From the NCBI RefSeq assembly GCF_000186865.1, contig NW_008705565.1, positions 2,226,796-2,290,795 of the forward strand: 64,000 bases of DNA. Reading direction: 5' to 3'. The DNA is from Aureococcus anophagefferens (Eukaryota > Sar > Pelagophyceae > Pelagomonadales > Pelagomonadaceae). Positions 10,480 through 19,018 of this stretch are shown here, one piece after another. Numbering within the stretch: the first letter of the stretch is position 1; every line of letters begins with the position of its first letter. The position numbers and the translations under genes are program-made. The notes beneath the pieces were generated by a model that worked only from the letters and a program-made list of their open reading frames with translations, ran no database searches and was not told where the DNA came from.

Positions 10480-10773
10480 ATGATGACGCCGGACCCCGAC
10501 AGCCCGACGCCCTCGGCGGCGACCGCCTCGGAGCCCGGCACGCCGTCGGAGTCGCCGTCGGAGCAGCGACGGTCGCTGGCGCTGGCGGCGGCGCTCCGGG
10601 ACGGGCTGCGCGACGGCTTCCTGGATCCCGCGCCGCAGAATCAGCTCATGCGCACGGGCGCCGCTGGCAGCTCCCGCAGCCCTGCGCCGCCGACCGGCCG
10701 GCGGCGGCGGCGCCCGCGGGCCGGAGCCGCGCGTCCCTCTTCGGCTGCTTCGACAAGATGTAGCCGGGTGTAG
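10480..10773 (+). CDS. Small Ser/Pro-rich hypothetical protein
   Basis: 97 residues from ATG-ATG at 10480. The first 35 residues are Ser/Thr/Pro/Glu rich. A short helix follows (LALAAALRDGLRDGFLDP) and then a basic Arg/Pro tail. I do not recognise it. It is supported only by an open frame with a helix-like segment and its position downstream of a tandem duplicated leader. It could be a chance frame in GC-rich DNA. Confidence 0.35.
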   Translation: MMTPDPDSPTPSAATASEPGTPSESPSEQRRSLALAAALRDGLRDGFLDPAPQNQLMRTGAAGSSRSPAPPTGRRRRRPRAGAARPSSAASTRCSRV

Positions 10774-10972
10774 ATGCGTGTTATTCCACGATGTCGCCGT
10801 GTGTGAATGCTTTTTACTCGGGCGCTCGGGCGGCTCCCCAGGCGGCGCGCGCCTATAGGGCGGGGGGCCTCCGGCGGCGCGAGGGGCGGGCGTCCGCGCG
10901 GTGGAGGCGGGCGCGTCGCGCAGCGTTGAGCACTTCGTTGCTGCGTCCGCGGTGGCCGCGTCGGGGTCGGTC

Positions 10973-12048
10973 CTAGACCGCGGCCGTCGACCCGTCGACG
11001 TCGACGGCCGCCGTGGCGGGGCCCGTCATGTCCTCGCCGTTTTTCGCGCGGAACGCCTTCACGGCCATCATCGTGCCGTAGGAGCCGCCTGCGCCGAATT
11101 CAAATCTTCAACTCGACTTCGATGTGAGCGTACGCGACAGTTTCGACGCAATCTCTTCGGCTGTGCTTCGAGAAATCGACGAGAGCAATCGATTCGTCCA
11201 AAAATCAGCCGAATCGACTTCGATTCGACCGAGCTCGAGAATTCCGAAGTTCGGTCAGGACCGCCCGTACCAGTGGTTGAATTCGGCACGGGGAGCCGCC
11301 CATCATGCCGCGGATGTGCTTCTCCTTGACGCGGATGGCCGTGTCGTACTGGTTCTGGAGCGTCCACATCTTGCCGCCGTAGTCCGCGCCGATGTTGTGC
11401 ATCTTCTCCTCGATCTTCTCCGTCGCGATCTCGAGCTCCTCCTCGTCCATCGTCACGTACCGCGCGAGGTTGATCTCCTGCTCCGTGGAGCAGTACTCCT
11501 TGTGCGCCGGCGAGCACTGCTTCTTCATGCGGTAGGTCACGAAGCCCTTGAGCGAGTCCCAGGACCGGCCGTCCTCGTAGACCTGGAGCTCGTCGGCGGC
11601 GCCGAACATGAGCGTCGGCAGGCTCTCGACCTGGTACTTCTCGCAGAGCGACGCGCCGTCGTGCTGGCAGTCCACCTGGGCGATGAGTTTGTCATCGTCG
11701 CCCGCGAACTCCTTGTAGAGGCTCCCCCAGTTCGGGTCGAGCACCTTGCCTGCGCGCGGCGCCGCGGTGTCGCGACGGTTTCGCGGCGCGCGCGGCGGGG
11801 ACGCCGCGCGGCGCACAGGCCGTGAGCCAGGAGGCGCAGAAGTTGATGAAGCACGTCTTGTTCGCCGTCAGCTCGTCGAAGGTCTCCAGCGTGAGCATGG
11901 TCACGTTCGCCGGCGGCGCCATCCAGATCATGTCCTCGAAGGTCTTGGGAAAGGGCCGCTTCTCGACGACCTCCTCGTCCTCGAACTCGAGCTCCTCGCA
12001 CCGCGCCAGCCCGAGGGCGGCGGCGCCGAGCAGGAACCGGCGCAGCAT
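10973..12048 (-). CDS. Secretory thioredoxin-fold (PDI-like) protein with degenerate active site
   Basis: Complement of join(10973..11088, 11300..11749, 11817..12048), 265 residues. It starts at ATG 12048 with a signal peptide (MLRRFLLGAAALGLARC). A thioredoxin fold follows: CFINFCASWLTAC-KVLDPNW, then IAQVDCQHDGASLCEKYQVESLPTLMFG, the usual VDC and cis-Pro strand. The active site that is WCGHC in PDI reads WLTAC, so the first Cys is lost. The C-terminal third is charged helix. The 67-bp intron 11750-11816 is GT-AG. The second intron, 11089-11299, is a GC-AG introner, and joining gives MMGGSYGTMMAVKAF. Likely an ER-lumen protein that binds rather than oxidises thiols, or acts through one Cys. 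Confidence 0.8.
11089..11291 (-). mobile_element. Introner, family 1, sense to its gene
   Basis: 203 bp. On the plus strand it begins CTGCGCCGAATTCAA and ends TTGAATTCGGCACGG (inverted repeats with two mismatches). The target duplication GGAGCCGC at 11081-11088 and 11292-11299 is perfect (GCGGCTCC in the gene sense). The spliced intron is 11089-11299, GC-AG. Using the alternative GT five bases into the element would shift the frame of the last exon, so the GC donor is preferred. Confidence 0.92.
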
Positions 12049-12672
12049 GCCCACTTTCTGAGTCGGCAGCCCCGGACCACCTCTCGTTTGTGATTGTTCC
12101 TCCACGCGGCGGTGCCCCACAAAGATACTGAAGTGCAGGTTTGTATTGTATCCTCGAGGGCTGCAATAACGTCGTGATTGGGATATGTTGGCCCGGATGA
12201 AGTACGCAACGTTCGTCACAATCTCTAGGCTTACACTAGCCTAGGCAGGAGCCGGACCTTGTAATGGCTGTTGGTAAACTCGGGCGCGGCCACGGCGACG
12301 GGCGGGGCATCCAGAGCGTACGCGTCTAAGGTGCCTACGATGGTCGCGCAGCGTCGCAAACGCAAGGAACCCGCCGCTGCGCTCGGAGACGACGATGTGC
12401 GCGAAGGAACGGTCGTAACGGTCGACACGGCGAAGTGCAAGGGGTTGCACTCGAAGCCGGACGGCCCGTGGCCCGTCGAAAACGCCCGGCACGTCGACGT
12501 GACCGTCCCCTTCAATATTTCTAGACCAACTTTGCTTTTGCCACAGCGTTGATGTAGAGTGATGGTGCGCGCGTAGAGGCACGCACCAAAGCATCCCGTC
12601 GACGCTGTCCGCATTGAGCGCACGCGTAGCACAGCGCTTGCATAGCCGCAGCAGCCCGGCACCGTCGCACGG
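12049..12672. other. Divergent spacer without a firm gene
   Basis: The spacer lies between the thioredoxin-fold gene (minus) and the PNPOx-like gene (plus). It has lower GC than the flanking genes. A 70-codon plus-strand frame starts at ATG 12339 (MVAQRRKRKEPAAALG) and ends at 12552. It has no recognisable domain and an equally open antisense frame, so I do not call it a gene. Confidence 0.4.
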
Positions 12673-13278
12673 ATGCTCCGCGCGCGCCTGCTCGGCGCCG
12701 CGACCGCCACGGCGCTCACCGCGAAGACGGCGCAGAGCTTCTTCGGCGGCGACCCGACGCCGCCGCCGCACGCCGGCCCCGTCACCGCCGAGAGCGTCTT
12801 GATCTCCGCGCGGGCCATCGCCGCGGTGGCCAAGATCGGCTTCGTCTGCACGGCCGACCCCGGCGGCGGCGCGCCGCACTGCCGCGTCATGGACCTGCGC
12901 GGGCCGACCGACGACAGCCTGGCGATCACGCTCGTGACGCGCGCGACGACGCGCAAGGCCGGCGAGCTCGCGCGGGACGCGCGCTGCACCGTCGCGTTCC
13001 ACGGCGGGAGCGCGCGCGCGGGCGGCGAGAACGGCTACCTCTCGCTCGGCGGGTCCGTGACGGCGCTCGCCGACCCCGCGGCGCGGCGCGCGGCGTGGAA
13101 GGAGAGCTGGACGCTCTTCCACACGGCGCCCGAGGTCCCCGACAGCGGCGTCGTCGTCTACGAGTTCGCGCCGGACGTCGTCGAGCTCGTCGACAACGAC
13201 CGGTGGCTCCGCGGCGACTGGCGGCCCGTGACGCTGCGGCGGCGAGGCGGCGCGTGGGTCGTCGACGGCGGGTCGTAG
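12673..13278 (+). CDS. Pyridoxamine-5'-phosphate-oxidase-like FMN-binding protein
   Basis: 201 residues from the ATG at 12673. An N-terminal leader of about 25 residues (MLRARLLGAATATALT) may be a targeting peptide. The body follows the split-barrel PNPOx/general-stress-protein-26 pattern: SARAIAAVAKIGFVCTAD with HCRVMDLRGPTDD, ITLVTRATTRKAGEL, RCTVAFHGG, YLSLGGSVTAL, then AAWKESWTLFH and VVVYEFAPDVVELVD. Such proteins bind FMN or F420-like flavins and act on pyridoxal phosphate, heme or stress metabolites. The substrate cannot be assigned. Convergent with the next gene, with only 34 bp between stops. Confidence 0.8.
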   Translation: MLRARLLGAATATALTAKTAQSFFGGDPTPPPHAGPVTAESVLISARAIAAVAKIGFVCTADPGGGAPHCRVMDLRGPTDDSLAITLVTRATTRKAGELARDARCTVAFHGGSARAGGENGYLSLGGSVTALADPAARRAAWKESWTLFHTAPEVPDSGVVVYEFAPDVVELVDNDRWLRGDWRPVTLRRRGGAWVVDGGS

Positions 13279-13312
13279 GCGCGCGCGTGTGGTTATGCGG
13301 TCGCGGGTCGGG

Positions 13313-14872
13313 TCACGGCTTCGTCCGGCAGGCGCGGAGGGACGTGAGGGACGTGAGGAGCTGGGCGTAGATGAGGAGCTTGCCCGGCCCGAGCGCCGCG
13401 CGGGCGACGACGTGGAGGGACCAGGAGAGCAGGAAGACGGGCTCGTGGGCGCAGGACGCCTTGAGCGCCGCGAGGGCGTAGGCGACGACGAGGAGCTCCG
13501 AGCCGTCGAGCGCGAGGAGGAAGGACCGGGACCGCGCGGACTCGACGAAGAGGCCGAGCTGCACGAGGAAGCGGAGCAAAAAGACGGCGGCCTTCTTCGC
13601 CGCGGCGGCCGCGGCGTCGTCGGGCGCGCGGGGGCCGTCGCCGGCGTCGCCGCCGGGCGCGGCGCCGGCCAGCGCCGCGGGCCGCGCCGCGCGGCCCGCG
13701 GCGCGGAGGCCCGCGAGGCGCTTCGACGAGCCCCGCCGCGGCGGCGGCGCCGCCGGCTGCGGGGCCGCGCCGGCGTCGACGGGCAGCGCCGGGAGCACGG
13801 CGAAGAGGAAGACGTTCCAGAGCGCCGCGGCGCTCCAGTATGGCAGGCTCTCGAAGAACGCGTAGTCGACCCACCGGACCACGAACGGGAAGAGGAGGCA
13901 GAGCGTGACCGCGGGCCGCTGGCCCAGCTCCCCAAAGGCCGACGCGTGGGCGCCGAGCAGGCCCCGCACGCCGTCGTCGAGCGCCGTCGACGCGCGCTCC
14001 GCGGAGACCGCGGGCGACATCCGCGCGAGCGTCTCCGCCCACGCCGACGGGCTCGCGGGCGCGCCGCGCGCGTTTGCCTTCGCCGGCTTCTTCGCCGCGG
14101 GCGGCGGCGCGGCCTTGGGCGCGCGCGCCGCCGTCGGCGGCGGCGGCGGCGCGCCCTCGAGGCCCGGGGGCTTCGCCGCGGGCGTCGCCGGCGCCGGCGC
14201 GTCGGGCCCGTCCGCGGCCGCCGCTGCGCCGTCCGGGGCCGCGGGCTTCGGCGCCTTCCGCGGCTCGGCGGCCTTCTTCGCCGCCGGCGCCTTCTTCGCC
14301 GCCGCGGGCTTGTCCTTGGCCCCCGGGGGCGGCGAGTTCGACTCGCGCGGCTGCTGCCGCGCGGCCTCGCCGGAAGCGCCGGAAGCGCCGTCGCGGCCGG
14401 GCCGCGCCGCGGCCTTGGCGGGCGCCGCCGGGGCCTTCTTCGCCGGCTCGGCCTTCTTCGCCGCCTTGGCCTCGGCGGCCCTGGGCGCCGCCTTGGGCGC
14501 CGGCGGCGCCGCCGCCGCCGCGGCCTTCTTGTCCCGCTTCTCGCGCGGCGCCGGCGCCTTCGCGTCCAGCTTCGGCTTCTCCCCCGCCTTCTTCGGCGCC
14601 TTGCCCTTGTCCGCGTGCTTGCCCGGCTTCGCCGGCGCCGCGCCGCGGGCCGCGCCCGGCGCCGGGTTCGGGGGCCGCGGCGACGGCGCGGGCTCCGGCT
14701 TCGCGCGGCGCGGCGGCGGCGCGCCCGGCGGCGCCGCGGGCCAGGACGGGCCGGCGCCGGGGCCGTCGCGGAGCCAGGAGGGCCGCGGGTCGTCGCTCCT
14801 CGGGGGCCGCGCGAGCGCCCGCAGCGCGGCCGCGGCGGACGACGGCGGCGCGTCCCCGCCCCACGCGCCCTC
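13313..14872 (-). CDS. Ala/Pro/Lys-rich protein with C-terminal membrane helices (5' end in gap 1)
   Basis: The frame stays open from the gap edge at 14872 to the stop at 13313. The first about 270 residues are low-complexity Ala/Lys/Pro/Gly sequence with many AAKK and PAKK units. The last about 240 residues have four hydrophobic stretches: VTLCLLFPFVVRWVDYAFF, the LPYWSAAALWNVFLFAVLPALP segment, AVFLLRFLVQLGLFVES, and two more near the end (LVVAYALAALK, VFLLSWSLHVVARAALG). This suggests a polytopic membrane domain. It may be continuous with the PAM2-motif exon on the other side of the gap (15044-15246). No family is recognised. Confidence 0.6.
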   Translation of the reverse strand, partial: EGAWGGDAPPSSAAAALRALARPPRSDDPRPSWLRDGPGAGPSWPAAPPGAPPPRRAKPEPAPSPRPPNPAPGAARGAAPAKPGKHADKGKAPKKAGEKPKLDAKAPAPREKRDKKAAAAAAPPAPKAAPRAAEAKAAKKAEPAKKAPAAPAKAAARPGRDGASGASGEAARQQPRESNSPPPGAKDKPAAAKKAPAAKKAAEPRKAPKPAAPDGAAAAADGPDAPAPATPAAKPPGLEGAPPPPPTAARAPKAAPPPAAKKPAKANARGAPASPSAWAETLARMSPAVSAERASTALDDGVRGLLGAHASAFGELGQRPAVTLCLLFPFVVRWVDYAFFESLPYWSAAALWNVFLFAVLPALPVDAGAAPQPAAPPPRRGSSKRLAGLRAAGRAARPAALAGAAPGGDAGDGPRAPDDAAAAAAKKAAVFLLRFLVQLGLFVESARSRSFLLALDGSELLVVAYALAALKASCAHEPVFLLSWSLHVVARAALGPGKLLIYAQLLTSLTSLRACRTKP

Positions 14873-15043
14873 NNNNNNNNNNNNNNNNNNNNNNNNNNNN
14901 NNNNNNNNNNNNNNNNNNNNNNNNNNNNNNNNNNNNNNNNNNNNNNNNNNNNNNNNNNNNNNNNNNNNNNNNNNNNNNNNNNNNNNNNNNNNNNNNNNNN
15001 NNNNNNNNNNNNNNNNNNNNNNNNNNNNNNNNNNNNNNNNNNN
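14873..15043. other. Assembly gap 1
   Basis: A run of 171 N that interrupts a minus-strand gene or separates two minus-strand genes. The true length is unknown, so frames on the two sides cannot be compared. Confidence 1.
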
Positions 15044-15246
15044 CGCGCGAAGCCCTCGTCGTCGTCGTCGAAGGCGCCGGCCGCGGTGGCCTTCGACGGC
15101 GTGGCGCTCGGGAGCGTCGGCGTGAACTCCTTGGCGCGCGGGTTCACGCCCTCCATCGAGAGCATCATCGCGTCGTCGCCGCCAAAGTCGTCGGCCCCCA
15201 TGGACTCGAGCAGGCCGCCGGGGATGAAGAAGTCGCTGTCCTCCAT
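15044..15246 (-). CDS. N-terminal exon with a PAM2 (poly(A)-binding-protein-interacting) motif
   Basis: 67 codons from the ATG at 15246 to the edge of gap 1. The sequence is acidic (MEDSDFFIPGG). At residues 34-43 it carries VNPRAKEFTP, which matches the PAM2 consensus (L/V)NxxAxxFxP that binds the MLLE domain of poly(A)-binding protein in ataxin-2, PAIP and Tob proteins. It ends in an acidic DDDDEGFA. This points to a cytoplasmic mRNA-linked function for the N-terminus. Whether the membrane-type C-terminus at 13313-14872 belongs to the same protein cannot be decided across the gap. Confidence 0.6.
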
Positions 15247-15569
15247 GGTCGTTTCGTCGAATTCTGGCGGCGCCGGCGCGGCGGCGGCGGCGGCCGCGAA
15301 GTGGGCTTCGGCGCTTCGGCTTCGGCGGCGGCTAGGCGGCGGCGCGGCGGACACCGGCGGCGCGCGGCGGCGGCGCGGCGGCGGTCTCAGCGGTGCGCCG
15401 CGCGACGACGCCGCGACCGAGCGAAGATGCTGCGGCGGTACCGATGCGGCTCGCGGCGTAGAGCGCGTGCCCGTCCACTATCGTGCGGCGTCCGGCGACA
15501 GGCCTAGAATTTGACACAAGCGGCCGGGGGTCAAAGCTAGCCGGCGCGCGCGTTACGCCGCCGCCGCGC
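15247..15569. other. Spacer between minus-strand genes
   Basis: About 320 bp of GC-rich sequence with GGC-type simple repeats near 15270-15400. I see no gene or RNA feature. It should hold the promoter of the PAM2 gene and the 3' end of the peptidyl-tRNA hydrolase transcript. Confidence 0.5.
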
Positions 15570-16217
15570 TCAGTACAGCTTGAGGTGCTTCGTGAACTGG
15601 TCGAGGACCTTCACGGGCGCGGGCCCGACCGCGAGGACGGTCTTGGAGCCCGGCGCGACCTGCGTCCGGCCCGCGTCCTCGACGAGGTAGGACACGACGC
15701 CCGCGGCGGCCAGCGTCGCCTGGAGCTCGAGGAGCTCCTCCTCCTTGGGCACCTTGACGCAGACCTTGGCCTGGCCCGTCATGGACCACCACTTGACCGC
15801 GGCCGGCGCCTTTCGCGCGCCGCGCTTGTAGGCGCCGAGCACCGCGTGGCAGCACTGCGCGGCGACCTTGCCCGGCTTCATCTTCGTCGACTTGCCCGCC
15901 TCGTCCTTGAGGTCCATGTTCACGCAGAGCAGCATCTTGTAGGGCGCGTCGAGCAGGCCCCACCTGTTCGCGTTGCTCGCGGCCGCCGCGTCGGCGGCCG
16001 CGTCGGGCTCGGACTCGTCGTCGCTGCTGTCGGCGCCGTCGACGGCGTTGGCGTTGCCCTCGTCGTCGCTCAAATGGTCGAACTTCGCGTTCGCCCGCCG
16101 CTGCGGGATCGACATGCGCTGGTAGGTCAGGGTGGCGACGACGCCGAGGCCGAAGCCGCAGGCCGCCGTGCCAGTCAGAAAGCCCATAAAGTAGCCGAAG
16201 CCCGCGCCGTCGGCCAT
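15570..16217 (-). CDS. PTRH2: Peptidyl-tRNA hydrolase 2 (PTH2/Bit1 family)
   Basis: 215 residues from ATG 16217. The C-terminal 120 residues are the PTH2 fold: YKMLLCVNMDLKDEAGKSTKMKPGKVAAQCCHA, which contains the conserved KxxxGKxAAQC.HA element, then KVCVKVPKEEELLEL, VEDAGRTQVAPGSKTVLAVGP and a final YxLY-like HLKLY. The enzyme releases peptides from stalled peptidyl-tRNA. The N-terminus has a hydrophobic helix (GFGYFMGFLTGTAACGFGLG), as in the animal/archaeal-type PTRH2 anchored in the outer mitochondrial membrane, followed by an acidic linker. The length fits the family. The neighbour upstream (16376) is on the same strand. Confidence 0.92.
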   Translation of the reverse strand: MADGAGFGYFMGFLTGTAACGFGLGVVATLTYQRMSIPQRRANAKFDHLSDDEGNANAVDGADSSDDESEPDAAADAAAASNANRWGLLDAPYKMLLCVNMDLKDEAGKSTKMKPGKVAAQCCHAVLGAYKRGARKAPAAVKWWSMTGQAKVCVKVPKEEELLELQATLAAAGVVSYLVEDAGRTQVAPGSKTVLAVGPAPVKVLDQFTKHLKLY

Positions 16218-16375
16218 GGCCGGAAAGCCGGCGAGCTGCGACCTTTTGAAAGTGGAAAGCGGAAGCGCTGCGACGCGGCCGGAGCAGGCGCGCGCGGGCC
16301 TTGCCGCAAGCTAAGGCGCTCGCTGATTGGCTGGGAGGCCTCCGGCCGCACGGCCCGCACCCGCACCCGCACCGC

Positions 16376-17389
16376 TTAGAGTCCGCGCGTGAGGAACGTC
16401 TCGCCCTGGCCGCGGGCCGCGGCGGGCGCGGAGAAGGGCGGCGGCGGCAGCGTGTCCGGCGCCCGCCGCGGCTTCCGCTCCGTCGCGGGCCGCCTCCGGC
16501 CCGCGGGCGCGCCGTCGTCGTCGCCCCAGACGCGGAAGCGGATCGTGCGCCCGCCGGCGAGGACGATGCGCTTCTTGCCGAGGTCGAGGACCTGGAGGAG
16601 CTCCCGCACGCGCGCGTCCGGCGCGGCCGCGCGCGAAGAGAGCCGCACGGAGAGCGCGACGCGCGCGAGGAACTCGGCGACGGGCAGCGTCGGCGACCGC
16701 ACCTCCGCGGCGATGCGCTGGGCCGTGCGGAAGTCCGCGAGGTGGGGCACGATGCCGAGGTCGCCGCAGAGCTGCTCGTAGCGCGGCCGGCCGTCGTCCG
16801 CGAGGTAGTGGAGCCGCAGCAGGTGGAGCGCGTCGCGCTGCCGCAGGACGGCGTTCACGGCGGCGTCGAGGGCCGCGGCGTCGACGGGCGGCGGCGGCGG
16901 CGGCGACGCGGGAGACGGCGCGCGCGCGGGCGGCGCCGCGCCCGGCCGCCGCCGCCGGGGCGCGGGCGTCTCGCAGGGCGGCGGCGGCGCCCGCGGCGCG
17001 TCCCCGTCCGCGGGCGCCGCCGGCGGCGCGGCGCCGCGCCGGGCCTCGACGAGCAGCGCGTCCGTGCAGGCCCGGAGCGCCGCCGTCGCGTCGACGGCCG
17101 CGTCGCGCTCGCCGCGCGCGGCCTCGAGCTGCGCGGCCGTCGCGGCGTTGAGGTCCGCGTACTGGCTCGCGAGCAGGATCGCGCGCCGCGCCTCCTCGAC
17201 GTAGAGCTCGCGGTGGGCCTCGTGGCGCTCGCCGGGCCGCGTCGGCGGCCTCCGGGCCGCGACGGGCGCGCGCGGCGTGCGCTCCATGTGGTCAAAGGCC
17301 TGGAACAGCTCGAGGACGACCTTGCTCTCCGGGCCGCCGTCGCGCGACACGAGCGACCGCGTCGCCGAGTCGCGCGGCGGGAGCCCCAT
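16376..17389 (-). CDS. Coiled-coil hypothetical protein
   Basis: 337 residues from ATG 17389. Residues about 40-115 are a charged helix rich in Glu/Arg/Ala (HEAHRELYVEEARRAILLAS...AAQLEAARGERDAAV) that is likely coiled coil. A Pro-rich linker follows, then a second helical domain (LDAAVNAVLRQRDALHLLRLHYLADDGRPRYEQL, followed by VREL and RIVLAGGRTIRFRVW). The N-terminal SKVVLELFQAFD and the pattern LHLLRLHYLADDGRPRYEQL suggest a structured helical module, but I do not recognise a family. Divergent from the cupin-like gene with 155 bp between starts. Confidence 0.55.
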   Translation of the reverse strand: MGLPPRDSATRSLVSRDGGPESKVVLELFQAFDHMERTPRAPVAARRPPTRPGERHEAHRELYVEEARRAILLASQYADLNAATAAQLEAARGERDAAVDATAALRACTDALLVEARRGAAPPAAPADGDAPRAPPPPCETPAPRRRRPGAAPPARAPSPASPPPPPPVDAAALDAAVNAVLRQRDALHLLRLHYLADDGRPRYEQLCGDLGIVPHLADFRTAQRIAAEVRSPTLPVAEFLARVALSVRLSSRAAAPDARVRELLQVLDLGKKRIVLAGGRTIRFRVWGDDDGAPAGRRRPATERKPRRAPDTLPPPPFSAPAAARGQGETFLTRGL

Positions 17390-17544
17390 GGGAAACTGTC
17401 AGGGCAGGCAGCCCATACGCCTCGAGGCTCAATGTTGCATGGTAGATTCTCGGGAGCCGACGTTTCCCCTAACCTCCGCGCGCGCGCTCGAGTGGTGGCA
17501 GCCCTGCGCAGGGCAGAAAGCGGCCTACCTTTGGGGGGAAGAAC

Positions 17545-18977
17545 ATGCGGCGCGCCGTCGGGGCGGGCCTCGCGGCCCTGGCGGCGTCCAAAGTGCCGGA
17601 CGCGGACTGGGGCGACGCGACGTGCGCGGCGAAGGATCCGGAGGTGCGCTTCGTCGTCCTCGAGGAGATGCCCGAGAGCGTCACCCACGAGCTCATCAAC
17701 GCCTGGAGCGACGGGTTCCGGCTGCCCACGGTCGTGCGGAACGCCTTCAACAACACGCTAGGCTGCGACTTCGACTACCTCGACGACGACGTCCAGCTCA
17801 AGACCAAGTTCGGCTACCTCGGCGGCTTCAACGAGCGCGACAAGGCGGCGTTCCCGTGGCGGCGCGTCCGCGAGACGCTGCAGTCCAAGTCGGAGAAGAT
17901 CTACGGGAGCTTCGGCTACGGCACGGGCAACTACGAGCCCGTGCACAAGGCCGCGCTCCGGGCCATCAAGGCGCGCATCGTGCCCGACTTGTTCACCGAA
18001 TTGGAGTACCCGGGCCACGTCATCTTCGGCTCGACGAACGAGACGGAGGTGTCGACGTCCTGGCACAACGCCATCGACGCGAACCTCCTCTTCCAGCTCT
18101 GCGGCCAGAAGCTCTGGTACACCATGGAGAAGCTGCCCGAGGGCCAGTACCCGGCTGCGTGGAACTCGACCGCTGGTTCGGGGGGTCCCCGCCAAACTTC
18201 AGAACTCTCGAGCTCGGTCACATCGACGTCGATTCGGCTGATCTTTGGACGAATCGAATTGCTCTCGTCAGGTTCTCGAAGCACAGCCGAAGAACTTGCG
18301 TCGAAACTGTCGCGTACGCTCACATTGAAGTCGGGTTGAAGATTTGAGTTCCACGCAGGTACCCGGTGCAGGTCGCGCCGCACGCGCACGGCGTCGTCAA
18401 CGGCAAGGGCGTCGTGAACCCGTCCTTCGAGCACGGCGTCCAGGAGGCGTTCAAGCACAACCAGCCCTGGACCGACGACATGACCCACGCGGCGACCCAC
18501 TTCGTCATCGAGCCCGGGGACCTGCTCATCAACCCGCCGTTCTCGTGGCACGCGATCAAGATCAACGACACGTCCGTGTCGCTGAGCCTCCGCGGCGACA
18601 CGAAGGACGTGCTCGTCTGGCTCGCGGGCAAGTATTTCGGGGGCGACATCAACAACCCGTTCCTCGCCTGCTTCGCGACGCTCTTCAACGACTACTACGG
18701 GCCCTTTGTCGACAACAAGCTCGACCCGTGGTACGTCCACTACGGCAAGAAGGTCGTCGCCTGGGTGTTGGGCATCTCCACGCTCGACCTGAACTACGCG
18801 CTCTACGGCGGCCGCGCCTGGACGCTCATGCGCAACTACCGCATGCACTTCGACGAGTACCAGGGCGACAAGGCGCCGATGCACGGCGGCCTCAAGCACG
18901 ACTTCGAGAGCTTCGTGCCGCCGGACCCCGGCGCCGCGGCCGCGGTCCCCGCCGCCGCCCAGAGGAAGGTCTACTGA
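17545..18977 (+). CDS. Cupin/JmjC-like protein, split by an introner
   Basis: join(17545..18146, 18359..18977), 406 residues. The cupin-8/JmjC pattern is visible: TSWHNAIDANLLFQLCGQKLWYTM (about residues 170-194), then EPGDLLINPPFSWHAIKI near residue 250-267, where WHAI supplies the distal His. In active Fe(II)/2-oxoglutarate enzymes the first element is HxD. Here the aligned residues are H-N-A, so the Asp ligand may be missing, or the later Asp may substitute. The C-terminal 130 residues are helical (FLACFATLFNDYYGPFVDNKL). The intron 18147-18358 is a GT-AG introner. Splicing restores EGQYPVQVAPHAHGV in frame. The start is the first ATG after a leader without other starts. Substrate unknown. 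Confidence 0.72.
18155..18358 (+). mobile_element. Introner, family 1, sense to its gene
   Basis: 204 bp, beginning CTGCGTGGAACTCGACC and ending GAGTTCCACGCAG. The target duplication GTACCCGG is perfect (18147-18154 and 18359-18366). The intron is 18147-18358, with donor GT from the target copy and acceptor CAG from the element end. The core carries TTCGGCTGATCTTTGGACGA and an internal CACAGCCGAA that mirrors TTCGGCTG. Confidence 0.94.
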
Positions 18978-19018
18978 AGGCCCGCCCGCGAGCCCCCCGC
19001 TCTAAGCGCCCCCGATAC

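Noticed and set aside
11750..11816. The 67-bp intron of the thioredoxin-fold gene as a possible introner
   Set aside because: Too short, with no inverted repeats, and donor GTGCGCCG and exon GCAAGGTG show no target duplication.
12339..12552. 70-codon plus-strand frame starting MVAQRRKRKEP
   Set aside because: No domain, no clear regulatory context, and the opposite strand is equally open.
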